Assembly (NCBI GenBank): GCA_003427395.1
Contig: BFEA01000016.1
Span: 1,521,631 to 1,555,875, forward strand
Length of the DNA: 34,245 bases
Direction: 5' to 3'
Origin: Chara braunii
Taxonomy: Eukaryota; Streptophyta; Charophyceae; Charales; Characeae
Shown here: piece by piece, positions 1 through 9,534 of the stretch
Layout: every line of letters starts with the position of its first letter
Position numbering within the stretch: the stretch's first letter is position 1
Translations under genes and position numbers: made by a program
Notes under the pieces: generated by a model
The model's input: the letters and a program-made list of their open reading frames with translations, nothing else
Told to the model about the DNA's origin: nothing
The model's database searches: none

Positions 1-243
1 AAAAAAAAAAAAAAAACAATGAAAATGGATAAACGATCCACTGGCAGCCACGTGGCTGCGATATGGGACGCTCCTCTCCCCCCTAACCCTCCCCACGTGA
101 AGCAGCTTGTGTTTCCTTGCCCACTCCATTCCGTCAATCGGTGATTGATGTCATTATTATCTTCCCTTGTCCTCGTAAATCATGCTCATGCTCCTCTTCC
201 TCTTCCTCTTCCTCTTCATCTGTCAGCCTTGTCATGGCCAGGT

Positions 244-244
<1 letters not shown>
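1..244. other. Non-genic left edge starting with A16
   Basis: The window opens with 16 A residues, which may be the tail of a retroelement cut by the window edge. The rest up to the CT array is C/T-rich with no convincing coding sequence; the only open frames run into the microsatellite. Confidence 0.4.

Positions 245-304
<60 letters not shown>
245..304. repeat. (CT)30 microsatellite
   Basis: Sixty bases of uninterrupted CT dinucleotide. Open frames across it read as Ser-Leu or Arg-Glu repeats and are artefacts of the repeat. Confidence 0.97.
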
Positions 305-306
<2 letters not shown>

Positions 307-889
307 CCTTCGTGCACGCCAAAAAGGAAGCACGACTGTCCAGACTGTTTCACAGGAGTTTGAACCCCGATAGTCTGCAGAAGCTGCATCTGCATGCGTG
401 TGTGTGACGGCATGTTCGCTTGACACAACTCCATAAGAAAAGGCTCGACTATGCCAGACTGAACCAAGCATCGATTCCACAATGCGCGTAGCACCGTTGC
501 ACTTAGCATGAAGCACCGATCCCGCGAACCAACCACCGATGCACGTAACACCGAAACCAAACCAAGCACGGAGTAGCACAAATGCACCCAGTAGCACCCA
601 GTAGCACCAAGTAGCACGAAAGTGGCACCGATTTACGAACCAAACACGACCAAGCACGAAGTACCAAAAACGAAGTACCAAGCACTAAGAGAAAGAAAGG
701 GAGAGGGAGAGAGATCCAGAGACTAAGAGAGAGAGAGCGTTCCGGTAGGCAGGCCATAGGCAGGTCGCATGGGTCGTGTAGGCTGTAGGTAGGTCGCCTA
801 GGTCACCTAGGTGGGCGTAAGCAAGTCGGTAGGTCGTTTAGGCAAGCCCGTAGGGCACGAAGTTCCCAGAACGACGTACCAAGCACTGT
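305..889. repeat. Degenerate short tandem repeats, no gene seen
   Basis: From about 480 to 690 the sequence is built from variants of AGTAGCACC, and from about 740 to 860 from variants of GTAGGTCG. The string around 669-687 (AACGAAGTACCAAGCACT) recurs with one change at about 869-887, each time running into a GA-rich tract, so the block looks like a ~200-bp duplicated unit. No supported coding region. Confidence 0.55.
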
Positions 890-928
890 GAGAGGGAGAG
901 AGAGGGAGAGAGAGAGAGAGAGAGAGAG
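890..928. repeat. (GA)n microsatellite
   Basis: Nearly pure GA dinucleotides, followed to about 1060 by an imperfect G/A-rich tract with GGAGG and GGTGAGG motifs. Confidence 0.9.
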
Positions 929-1078
929 CTACGGTGGGCCGACCGTATGTGAGGAGGGCAGAGGTAGAGGTGAGGTGGGCAGAGGGGGAGGTGAGGTGGG
1001 CGGAGGTGAGCGTAGGTGGAGGCGGGAGCGGAGGAGTGGAGGCGGAGGAGAACTGGCGGGGGAATGCCGAGGGAGACA

Positions 1079-1382
1079 GACTGTCTGGATTGCAGCGCGA
1101 TCTAAAGTCTTAAAGTCTTTTCCAGTGGCCGCGCCAATCCGAACCGCCTGTGGTCCTACCGGCCCGACAGTCCAGATTTCCGCGCGATCTTAAGACTTTA
1201 AAAGCGGCGATCCAGGCCGTCCGGCAAAGCAGACGGTCTGGATCGCCACGCGATCTTGAAGTCTTAAAGTCTTAAGATCGTGAATAGCGATTTTTGTAAG
1301 TGTTTTGCTGGACAGCCTGGATCGCCGCGCGATCTTGAAGTCTTAAAGTCTAAAGATCGCAAATAGCGATTTCTATAAGTGT
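1079..1382. repeat. ~70-bp direct repeats upstream of the gypsy fragment
   Basis: Two clear copies, 1236-1303 and 1311-1382, share GTCTGGATCG, then CGATCTTGAAGTCTTAAAGT, then AATAGCGATTT and end in TAAGTGT. Degenerate partial copies lie near 1079-1120 and 1165-1205. The last copy runs directly into the integrase fragment, so the retroelement seems to be truncated at this repeat. No gene is seen in 930-1380. Confidence 0.75.
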
Positions 1383-1388
1383 AGGGAT

Positions 1389-1927
1389 TTGGGAAAAGTT
1401 AAAGAGAATATTAGTAAAGCACAGCATCAAATGATAGAACAAGCTAATAAGCACCACAGACCATCGCAATTTGCCATAGGAGATTTGGTCTGGGTAAAGT
1501 CAAAAGAGTTTCTCCCTGAGGAGAACATTTCCCAGAAGTTGTTGCCTGCCTATAGAGGACCGTGGCAAATTCTTGATGTGATTGGTGATGTGGATGATCC
1601 TTCATATGTTGTAGAAATTCCTCCACACTTGCACACGTATCGGGTGTTTCCCGCTTCAAAGTTACTTCCTTGCGTTAGTAATGACATGTTTCTGTCACGC
1701 AGAGCTATGATTCCCCCTGATATGGATGGTAAGTATGATGTGGAAAAGATTGTTGGGGAAGATGTTTACAGATCTGGGTGCAGGGGTAGACCACAGCGAC
1801 AATATAAGGTCAGATTTGCCTATCAGAAGATCGCCGGTTTACAAGAGATGAACTAATGGAAACAGCACCGCATATTGTGTCCTATTATGAGAGAGCTAAG
1901 AGAGGAGTTAACATAATAGACAGATAA
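1389..1927 (+). pseudogene. Ty3/gypsy chromovirus integrase C-terminus and chromodomain (relic)
   Basis: This is the 3' end of a retrotransposon polyprotein. The first frame (1389-1856) has the integrase C-terminal pattern: FAIGDLVWV, then AYRGPWQIL, VVEIP and RVFPASKLLP, followed by a chromodomain start (YDVEKIVGEDV and QYKVRFA). In integrases of this group this region binds DNA and the chromodomain steers insertion into chromatin. The frame ends early, but the next frame continues the expected chromodomain tail (SEDRRFTRDELMETAPHIVS) to a TAA at 1925-1927, so there is a small indel near 1815-1830. The catalytic core, reverse transcriptase and gag are missing upstream, where ~70-bp repeats begin. 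The frame opens with TTG rather than a true start. I see a broken, 5'-truncated copy; family assignment is confident at superfamily level only. Confidence 0.85.
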
Positions 1928-3010
1928 AATTGGTAATTTTCTCGGAGGACCTCGAAATTAGGCTGGCGAGAGTGAAAGGCCTTCCACGATTCAGACCCCA
2001 AATTCGAGTTTCAGGGTCAGAGGCCCTGCCCAAGAAAGGCCGAGTCAGTCAGTTTCAGAAAAGTCACAGTCGGGTACCTTAGTAGGCTAGTAGTCAAGTC
2101 CAACAGGCACCCGGCAAACAGTCATATCTCAGGAGTAAAATCACGTCTCATAATAAAAAGTCATATTGAAAAGTCACATCCCACGGGCAAAGGACACCTC
2201 CACAGGCAAGAGTCGTGTCCCAGAGGCAAGAGTCACAGTCCACAGTTAAAACCATGTGTCATAATCGAAAAGTCGTGACTCAAAGGCCCAACATTCAAAA
2301 GCAGACAGGCCATGGGGATGTGGTACCGGAACCAAGTCAAGCCCCAAGAAGCAGAGGCTGGCACGAGCTGAAGCTCGGTCCAAAACAATATAAGGACTGG
2401 CAGCCTCCTCATTTGGCAGATTGCTCATTCGCATGAAGTGTGGAAGTGCTGGTGCACTTGTGCGCTATTGTGAGGGGCGGAGCGCTGAGCCAGAGAGCTG
2501 CCCTAGTAGAGAGAGAGAGAGGGAGCAGTGATAGCTGCCCAGCGCTGGCAGAGGGAAGGCAGCCATAGCTGCGCCAGTGCTAGTAGTTAGTAGTAGACTT
2601 CGGAGGGGTTAGTAGAGTTAGCAGTGGGTGTATTCAGAGTTGGTCCTTTAGTAGAAGGTGTGTGAGTGCATGCAAGTAGGGAGAGAAGACACAGAGAGGT
2701 AGTAGAAAGAGAGAGGACCAAGAGAGAAGAGAGAAGAGCTTCGGAAGAGTTACATACCTGAGTGGACATAATGGATACTTGGGTTTGTGCTGTTGAGCAC
2801 TTGTGACTGGAACTCTTAATTGCTTATATGATAATTTGTTGGGATTCTAAAGCTGCGCTACCTGGTCTTCATCTCTCTGGCCTGCAGTGTGAATTTCGTG
2901 TGATCTCATTCATGCATGTTGTGTGATTGTGTGCGCTCATCGGTGGTGAACTGAGAGGTTCGTTGCATATTTTGCAAATTATCCCTATAAAAAAAAAAAG
3001 ATTGCACGGG
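1928..3010. other. Non-coding 3' flank of the gypsy relic, possible LTR
   Basis: A purine-rich stretch at 1888-1907 (GAGAGAGCTAAGAGAGGAG) just before this interval could be a polypurine tract. From about 2040 to 2290 there are degenerate copies of AAGTC-x-TCCCA-x-GGCAAGAGTC. TATAAGG at 2389-2395 would suit an LTR promoter. LTR ends could not be fixed because no second copy is in the window. No host gene is seen. Confidence 0.4.
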
Positions 3011-3461
3011 GACCTCGCCCCACTACCCTCCAGACGAGTTCTCACGAGCATCACGTGTCCTGTGGGCACTTCCACACTGCAGCCTCACAACCCGGCCACC
3101 CACGAGCATTGGTGAGGTGTCAGGGCGCTGGTGTTCGCACACTCGTGAGGGTATTTTCTTCCCCCAGGCCTGCACTCTTGCGAATTTGGAAGGTGCTTTG
3201 GTGAGCCCGTTGGGATTCGCCGAAATTCACGTGTGGGACCTCGCCGCACTACCCTCAGGCGAGTTCGCACAAGCATTTTGTGTCTTGTGGGCACCACCAC
3301 ACTGCAGCCTTGCTACCCTGGCACCCACCAGCATTCGTGAGGTGTCAGGGCGCTGGTGTTCTCACGGTCGTGAACGTTTTTACTTCGCCCACGCCTGCAC
3401 ACTCGCGAATTTGGAAGGTGCTTTGGTGCGCCCGCTCGGATTGGCCCGAATTCACGAGTGT
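3011..3461. repeat. 226-bp tandem duplication
   Basis: Copy 1 begins at 3011 (GACCTCGCCCCACTACCCTC) and copy 2 at 3237 (GACCTCGCCGCACTACCCTC). The two align over their whole length, including CACACTGCAGCC, GTGAGGTGTCAGGGCGCTGG, GCGAATTTGGAAGGTGCTTT and a final AATTCACG. Divergence is moderate. Open frames across it are not recognisable proteins. Confidence 0.85.
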
Positions 3462-3547
3462 GGTCATGTCCGTCCTTTTCTTTTGCTTGTGTTCGTCTGT
3501 TTTGTGTTTGTGGCATTTTCGTTTTCCCAGTTGCCTGCCCGGTGCGG

Positions 3548-3735
3548 TGGAGGAGGCAAAAACGAAGTTTTCGACTTAATGAGCCCTCACGCGTGGTGCA
3601 GGCATGGAGGAGGCAAAAACGAAGTTTTCGGAGAAGGCAACAACGAAGTTTTCGACTTTGTGAGCCCTCGCGCGTGGTGCAGGCATGGAGGCAAAAACGA
3701 AGTTTGGCGAAGTTTCCAATCTCGTGAGCCCTCGC
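3548..3735. repeat. ~60-70-bp tandem repeat, three copies
   Basis: The unit contains GGAGGCAAAAACGAAGTTTT followed by TGAGCCCTC, GCGTGGTGCAGGCATGGAGG. Starts are near 3549, 3606 and 3687; the middle unit has an extra internal copy of AACGAAGTTTTCG. The pattern continues from the 226-bp repeats just upstream. Confidence 0.75.
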
Positions 3736-4262
3736 GACTTTTTCACTAGTTAGCGGTCCGCGACCGAGTCATGAATGGGCTACCCGTGGTAGGTCTCGCC
3801 GGGAACCCACTCGCGCTTGTAATCAGTCCTGCCAGCAGCACATGCGTCCAGCATAACTTCTCTAATTACCGACTTCCACCGCACATACCGCACCCTGCAT
3901 GCTGTGCAGGCATGATGAGGGGCTGTTGTGTTGGGGGAAGGTCGGTAGCTCAAAAAGTCGGCACACCTTGCTCTGCCTCAGGGATTAACCTCGGTGATCG
4001 TCATGGCACGTGATCGTCATGGCACGTGGTCCACAGGGGGTGATCGGCGTGATGATCACCTGGTGATCGTAACCACATCTGCGAGCATGTGATATTTCTA
4101 CATCAAAGCAAGCAAGCCAGCCCTTTTACATGAGCAAAAGCAGGTGCGCGAATTTTACAACGATAAGGACGATTGGTTCGCGTTGCGAACTAGATATACG
4201 ATTAATGATCATTAATCGTTTCAGACGTTGATCACTTATTTCGAGCGCTACTCATTTCGGAC

Positions 4263-4264
<2 letters not shown>
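3736..4264. other. Non-genic, with small palindromes
   Basis: TGATCGTCATGGCACG occurs twice in tandem (3995-4010, 4011-4026). GGTGATC at 4040-4046 pairs with GATCACC at 4054-4060. CGATTAATGATCATTAATCG at 4199-4218 is a perfect 20-bp palindrome. No coding sequence is recognised. Confidence 0.6.
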
Positions 4265-4307
<43 letters not shown>

Positions 4308-4387
4308 CCGATAGGCCACGGATCAGATATTACACTGATGAGTACAGATAGTACACTTGATTTTAGCCGAAAGGCCGAGAAAGGTAT
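4265..4387 (-). pseudogene. U2 snRNA-like retropseudogene with poly(A) tail
   Basis: Read on the minus strand from 4387, the sequence starts ATACCTTTCTCGGCC and continues with the U2 hallmarks: the stem I hairpin (CTCGGCCTTTCGGCT), AATCAAGTGTA-TATCTGT and the stem IIa segment ATCAGTGTAATATCTGAT. It stays U2-like for about 86 nt, through a stem IIb-like GTGGCCTATCGGG, and then runs into 36 A residues (T on the plus strand, 4265-4300). The Sm site and stems III and IV are absent. The branch-point pairing segment, GTAGTA in ordinary U2, reads GTACTA here. Truncation, poly(A) and the altered key base point to a reverse-transcribed dead copy. A TATA element about 30 nt upstream on the minus strand is noted, but the plant snRNA upstream element is not seen and no target-site duplication was found. 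Confidence 0.8.
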
Positions 4388-5360
4388 TGGAAGGTCTTTT
4401 TTCCGCTGCTCAGCTATACTTTGCTTTTGTTCGGCACTTCTTTAATGCTGTTGCTCATCCACTTTTTGTTTCGGCACGTTTTTTTCCCCCGTTGCTTAGC
4501 GGTTTTTCATTTGCTCATTTTTTCGACGCTCAGAAGCTTCTCATGCCGACCATCCCATCGAATCATCGATTATTTACCACCATCATTAATCCAGTGACGA
4601 ATTACCATTCACTCAAGGATTGATGTGCGCACTGATAGAACCTACAAATCTGCCGGAACGAGACTCGAGGCAAATTGGCCTGATTGATTGCAGTTAGCCC
4701 GCGACTGCAAGTCCCCTAAACAGAGTGCACCTGGAAGTGCAGAGGTCCAGGTGCGCATGATCCGTTCCGAGGCGCGTACATGTCAAGGCACATTCTGACC
4801 GGCAAACACGTACAAAACCGTCACCGAAAACTCCGCGATCGGCGAGATTTCCCTAGAAATTACATTTCCGCAATTATAGCCAAACGAACAGTCGATTAGT
4901 TTTTACAGCCTATTGTAGTGCGAAAAGCCAAACAGAGTACAGACAACCAGTAATTACCCAACCGGCGGAGAGCACGTAAATGACCGGTCGGCGTCCGGTC
5001 AAATACGAAACCCCCCTACTGGACGTCGGCCGTTCCAGGGTTTACCCCTGTAAGCCAAGCTGGATGGCGCTCACAGAACTTTTTCCCGTAGGGATGTTTG
5101 TTTTTCTTGTCTTTCTTCATCAAAATACAGATCATTTCATACATAAGGATGATTGTGAGGGCCCGGTCTCCGTTTATGTTATCATGAAAACTGAAGTTCT
5201 TTGTTTGGAAAACAAAAACAAAAAAAAAACAGAATAAATAAAATAACAAATGGCCGGCCAACAACCGTAGTGAAGTAAACACCCGAGCGAACATCCAAGG
5301 TAAAACTGCGCGGTGAACAACCCGGTATTGAGCATTTACCCTTCTGAGAGTTCACAGTAA
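4388..5360. other. Non-genic interval
   Basis: About 1 kb with no recognisable protein, RNA gene or long repeat. Short open frames here lack domain signatures. A-rich near 5200-5250. Confidence 0.5.
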
Positions 5361-5488
5361 CTTTGACGTTCCTGACCGCAATTTCGGCGTTTTCTGAACC
5401 GAAATCATCGTGACCTGCTGGCGGGAAACCGGTGATCCCTGGCGATTTCGGTTAAAAAACGGCGAAATTGCGGCCAGGAACGTCAAAG
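5361..5488. repeat. 128-bp inverted repeat (MITE-like or long hairpin)
   Basis: The left arm 5361-5406 begins CTTTGACGTTCCTG and ends AACCGAAATC. The right arm 5444-5488 is its reverse complement with about four differences, including one single-base gap. The loop is 37 bp. Such a stem of about 45 bp would fold into a strong hairpin if transcribed. It could be a miniature foldback element or a small-RNA precursor; flanking target duplications were not seen. Confidence 0.85.
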
Positions 5489-6412
5489 GTAGAAAGCTGA
5501 AGGAGAAATAGCAGGGGGCGCAGCAATATATGACACACGCATAAATCGAGAAATGTGGTCCCAAAAATTTTGTTACTTTGTGTTCAAAGCAATTAAAGAA
5601 AACAAAAAAAAAGTAAAAAGAGAAAAAAAAAAAAAAAGCTACTCGTCCGACTTCCTCGCTGATGCGGGTCACGTGGCATGAACCTACAATCTGCGCAGTT
5701 ACGCATCAGGCGTGAGTAAACGGTGGGCGGAGGCTACCAGCTGGTGCGGATTTTCAGGTCGCTGCAGACGATGCCAATTGTCAAAGAGGAGAGATGGGGT
5801 AAACGAACGGGCGTCGGCACGGTGACGGAGACAAACGTAACGGGCGTTGAGATCTGCGCCTTATCGCTCTCTGGCCGACGTCGTCATCTGAAGATTGACA
5901 GCTCGCAGGGCGAACGAAGATGCACAGAATTCAAACAGAGGTACGGCCTAACAGCCTGGCCTTTCACACTTCCCTCCTCTTGCTCTCCCCCTAAGCTTCT
6001 CTCCTCCTGTCTTCACTTTGCTTGGCAGCCGACAAAAGCACAAAGCGGCCCGCTGACAATGCATGTCGCTTACCACACGAAACACAACACAACACAACAA
6101 AACTACCAAAACGAAACACAACACAACAAGACAAAACTGGGAGAATCTATCGCCCAGGAAAAGAACGTGTTTCCCGCAAAATGCTCGTCAACACAGCTGA
6201 ACAATGGGTTGAAGGGGTTCTATTTGTCTTCGCCTCCTTGCCGGCTATGGGATCGTGCAGCAAACCCGAAGGAGAGGGGCGCGATGAGAGGGGAAGGAAA
6301 AGACCGCGCGGAAAAAACAAAAACAGTATGGCACACAGAATTAAAGACCCCATGGAAGGTCTGCAACTCACCGGCATCCTATTCCCTTAACCTGTTGCAA
6401 ATTCTTTCAAAC

Positions 6413-6414
<2 letters not shown>
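5489..6414. other. Non-genic interval with A-rich and ACAAC repeats
   Basis: A-rich tracts at 5595-5640 and ACAACACAAC-type simple repeats at 6079-6130. A long plus-strand open frame through this region owes its length to the CT/CA array at its 3' end and shows no domain. This stretch may be intron or 3' flank of the LysM gene, which is read on the minus strand. Confidence 0.45.
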
Positions 6415-6495
<81 letters not shown>

Positions 6496-6496
6496 N

Positions 6497-6546
<50 letters not shown>

Positions 6547-6560
6547 AACACACACACAAA
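6415..6560. repeat. Compound (CT)n-(CA)n microsatellite
   Basis: CT repeats from 6415 to 6498, with one unresolved base at 6496, pass directly into CA repeats that become interrupted by AAACA from about 6535. The N marks an assembly uncertainty, so the true length is unknown. Confidence 0.95.
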
Positions 6561-6721
6561 CAGATACACAGACAAAAGGTCGGCGAACATCCGAGTACAC
6601 TGCGTGGCACAACCATGTGTACAGTTACAGGAGTTGTTTCTAGCGACTAGAGCAGCAGAGAATGAGAGTAGAAGAGGGAGTAAGAGAAAGAAGGAAGACA
6701 TCGGAGGGACGAGTGGGAGCT

Positions 6722-6727
6722 ACTTAC
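6722..6727 (-). other. Splice donor GTAAGT ending the LysM exon
   Basis: On the minus strand the coding frame reads CCG AGC A and is followed by GTAAGT, a consensus donor. Without splicing the frame stops at TAG (6720-6722), right after the donor. The intron would be phase 1. Confidence 0.75.
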
Positions 6728-7457
6728 TGCTCGGGATAACGATCGGCTTGTTCGATTCAATATTGACCTCTTGGGCGGCATCGTTGGCAGTTCGCATGGC
6801 TTCCTTGCTGCTGTTATATTTGCCGGCGAGGAGGACGTCATTGTCGCCTTGCCGCGGCACATAGGTCAGGAATGAGGTGTATGCGAACGGCGGAATGCTG
6901 GTTCGATTACACGCGCATGGTATCGGGATAGTCAGCGTCGCTCCCGCCAAGATGAAATCCACGTTTTTCACCGAACTTGCCTCTGCAATGGTGGCGATTG
7001 TCGTCATGTACTGGTATTTCTGCTGCGCTATGAAGCTTAGTGTGTCCCCTTTATTGATCGTATACGTGGGCTTTGCCCGGAAAATGCCCTGCGATTGGTC
7101 ACAAGCGCACCGTAGAGGTATGTATACTTCTTCACCTTCTTTTGTCGTCGCCGTCTCGGTCAATCCGTTCACCAGCAAGACGCCCGTCACGCTCTCTCGG
7201 TATCGCTCCGCCACTTCCAGAAGCGATTCATCCCTCTTCATTCTGTACACCGCAAAGGAGATGCATCCCTGATCCGCGGCGGGAGAACATGCGGTCCCCA
7301 CCACACTAGGCACCAGCGCCTGCAGCGCAAGCACCCATAACACTGCCACCAAGACCGTCCACGACGGTAACCAGGGCCAATCGCCCGCTGCTGCTGTTGC
7401 TCCTGCAGCTTCGGACGAAAACCATCTACGGTCGCGATGGTCATGTTGACGTCTCAT
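6728..7457 (-). CDS. LysM receptor-like protein, ectodomain exon (first exon, partial gene)
   Basis: The exon codes about 243 residues from the ATG at 7455-7457 to a phase-1 donor. I chose this ATG because it places a short basic stretch before a hydrophobic signal segment (about residues 27-53, WTVLVAVLWVLALQALVPSV); in-frame starts further upstream (7688, 7637) would add a low-complexity Pro/Ser leader. The ectodomain follows the plant LysM-RLK plan: a Cys soon after the signal peptide, LysM1, a CAC pair (RCACDQ), LysM2 with the classic YTINKGDTLSFIA start, a second CAC pair (PCACNR), and LysM3 ending IPSS. Family members bind chitin or lipochitooligosaccharides outside the plasma membrane and signal through a cytoplasmic kinase or pseudokinase. 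No transmembrane or kinase exon is visible downstream on the minus strand to position 1, so introns are long, the locus is truncated, or the product is a LysM protein without kinase. CERK1-type versus LYR-type cannot be told from this exon. Confidence 0.85.
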
Positions 7458-7706
7458 TTTTTCAGAAAGAAAGCTGCAGTGATCGATCTGTACCGAAGAT
7501 GAGGCGCACGCTAGAGCACACACAGGAGCAGGAGCAGGAGGAGGAGGAGAAGGAGAAGTAGACTGCAAAGGGGAAGCAACACCACCACCCGGTCTTCTCT
7601 CTACCCCGGTATCGCACCTCCATGGTAGCCTTTTCATAGTTAATAGCTCTTCCCGCTTCGCTCCCCTTCCAATCCTATCCACATTCATGCGTTGAAATAC
7701 ACCCCG

Positions 7707-7708
<2 letters not shown>
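7458..7708 (-). promoter_or_regulatory. 5' leader or upstream region of the LysM gene
   Basis: The frame stays open upstream of the chosen ATG but codes a Pro/Ser/Ala-rich low-complexity run, more like a 5' leader than protein. No clear TATA box was picked. The (GA)n tract (minus strand) lies immediately upstream. Confidence 0.4.

Positions 7709-7789
<81 letters not shown>
7709..7789. repeat. (CT)40 microsatellite, (GA)n on the LysM sense strand
   Basis: 81 bases of pure TC dinucleotide, followed by a short TGTGTGT. On the minus strand it is a GA tract about 250 bp upstream of the LysM start codon, where it could act as a GAGA element; this is inference from position only. Confidence 0.95.
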
Positions 7790-7797
<8 letters not shown>

Positions 7798-8424
7798 CTC
7801 TGCTACCACATACGACGGGGAGTGGGTCGGGAACCGATCGTCTGAACCACCCGCTTCCTCCCTTCCAACCGCAGGTCTCTTTTTCCGGGCGCTACTCTCG
7901 ATCCACCTTCTCCTTCTCCTCTCTCTACCGCCGTTTACTGCTCTTCACTCAACGGTCGGCTACCTACCGGTAGCACGTGCCCCAAAGCTTCTCGTACACG
8001 TTATCCTTCTGTGAGGTCGCAAGGCCCACGTCCCACGTGGCACTCAGCGTCGTGCAGACGTGTCGCTCTCTCGCCACAGAGCCCTCCAGATTGGGTGATC
8101 CAGATGGCACACAAACAGCTGTCACACGAACGGGCCACACGCCGACAACACACTACCTCACGGCTTCCAGACGAGCAATATCCAGCTGGCGCACCACCGG
8201 AGTAGCCCACGTTTTTTTTCTTTTTTTCAGACGGAGTAGTAGCCCACTTCTTGCCTATTCACCCACCACACTTTCACGAAGTCAATCAGCCGATCTACGG
8301 CAGCGACCAACTCGCCCGAAAAATGTCACCTCACTCACCTCCTCGTCCGCTGCCGAACAATGTCTGTCATCGATCTTCAGCTGCCGGATTGTTCACACGT
8401 GCTTTCCAGTCCTTGGAATTGCCG

Positions 8425-8428
<4 letters not shown>
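7790..8428. other. Non-genic interval
   Basis: C/T-rich single-copy sequence with T tracts at 8213-8227. No recognisable coding region; it may hold promoter sequence for the minus-strand LysM gene. Confidence 0.4.
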
Positions 8429-8505
<77 letters not shown>

Positions 8506-8510
8506 GCACA
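8429..8510. repeat. Compound (CT)n-(CA)n microsatellite
   Basis: CT repeats to 8480 then CA repeats to about 8510, the same CT-to-CA order as the array at 6415-6560. Confidence 0.95.
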
Positions 8511-9534
8511 TAGGCATACATAGAGCCTTTTCGCAGGCACAGGCATGTCAGAAGTGACTGCAGAGGCACACCCACCCGCCCTCTGCGCGTCCCTCACGCG
8601 CACTAGATCCAAACGCGCGAGCGTGCTATGTCGCTCGTGCGCGTTCTATCGGAGAATGTTCGTCGGGCAGCCAAGATCCAGACCACCTGCTGAATCGGTC
8701 GGGATCCGACAAAGCTGTTCTGATGGAAACTACCGCACGCAGAGACTCGCCAAATTGCGCGCCACCAGGCGCTGGGACCCTCCCCGGCCGTGAGAGAAAC
8801 AACTACAAGTCCTTCCAACCCCAACATATCGGCGCCGTTCCACCCGTCAGTCAGTACTCACCTCGCGACTTTTCTCGACAAAAGGCCGCCGTCGCGAGTA
8901 CTCACCACACGGGTGAATGCTGCAAGACAAACCGAGAGGGAGGTCCCTCATTTCAAAACATTCACTTGCACGACGCCGGGGGCCTCACAATTCAACCCGG
9001 AGTTATCCCGGCAGCATCAGCCGGTTTCGCTTCTGAGTCTCAAGTACCCAATAGTGTCCAAGGTGACAAAGTGCATACCGAACTCCCCTCCTACTTCAGT
9101 CTACTGCTCCTACCTATTCCTGAAGTACTCCTAACTTCCACTTCTCAGACCTACGGGGCCGGTCCGAACTCGGCCCAAGAACGACCGAGAGGAACCCCTG
9201 TTCCCTGTTCCTTTTACGTAACAATAGCAAGCTTCACCTTTCCTTCCTACCAAACGGACAACCTCCTAGCTAGGTCTCTGTCACTCCTCTCCTATTTCTA
9301 TAACTATTGCCTTTCTAACTCCGATCTATCCCTTCAACTCATTTTAACCTACGTAATCGGTCTTGTGTCTCCCACAAGTCTATCTATACATTACTTCTCT
9401 GGATCTCCGCACCCCCACCAACCGAGAGTCCTACCCACTCAGTCCTTCAGGGGCGGGCTTCTGTAACCAACGAACCTAAGATGGTTCTATTGCAGACCGC
9501 TTCTGTCTTGTAACCTATGAAACACCCGTGGCCG
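8511..9534. other. Non-genic, C-rich interval with one bulged hairpin
   Basis: A 247-codon plus-strand open frame (8723-9466) has no domain, no plausible signal and biased C-rich composition, so I do not call it a gene. At 8853-8902 AGTACT-CACC-TCGCGAC is followed by GTCGCGAGTACT, an inverted repeat with a bulge. Confidence 0.45.

Noticed and set aside
117-681. Open frames with Ser-Leu or Arg-Glu runs
   Set aside because: They are translations of the (CT)30 array and its flanks; no domain and all frames behave alike.
1857-3010. Precise LTR boundaries for the gypsy element
   Set aside because: No second LTR copy or TG...CA pair could be confirmed within the window.
3117-3749. 210-codon plus-strand open frame
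   Set aside because: It spans the 226-bp and 60-bp tandem repeats and codes no known domain.
4301-4387. Functional U2 snRNA gene
   Set aside because: Sm site and 3' half are missing, a poly(A) follows, and the branch-point pairing bases are changed.
5723-6643. 306-codon plus-strand open frame
   Set aside because: No recognisable domain, and a large part is CT/CA microsatellite including an unresolved base.
6877-7309. Plus-strand open frames over the LysM exon
   Set aside because: Antisense shadows of the LysM reading frame, which has clear family motifs.
8723-9466. 247-codon plus-strand open frame
   Set aside because: C-rich composition, no motif, no supporting signals; another frame is equally open over part of it.
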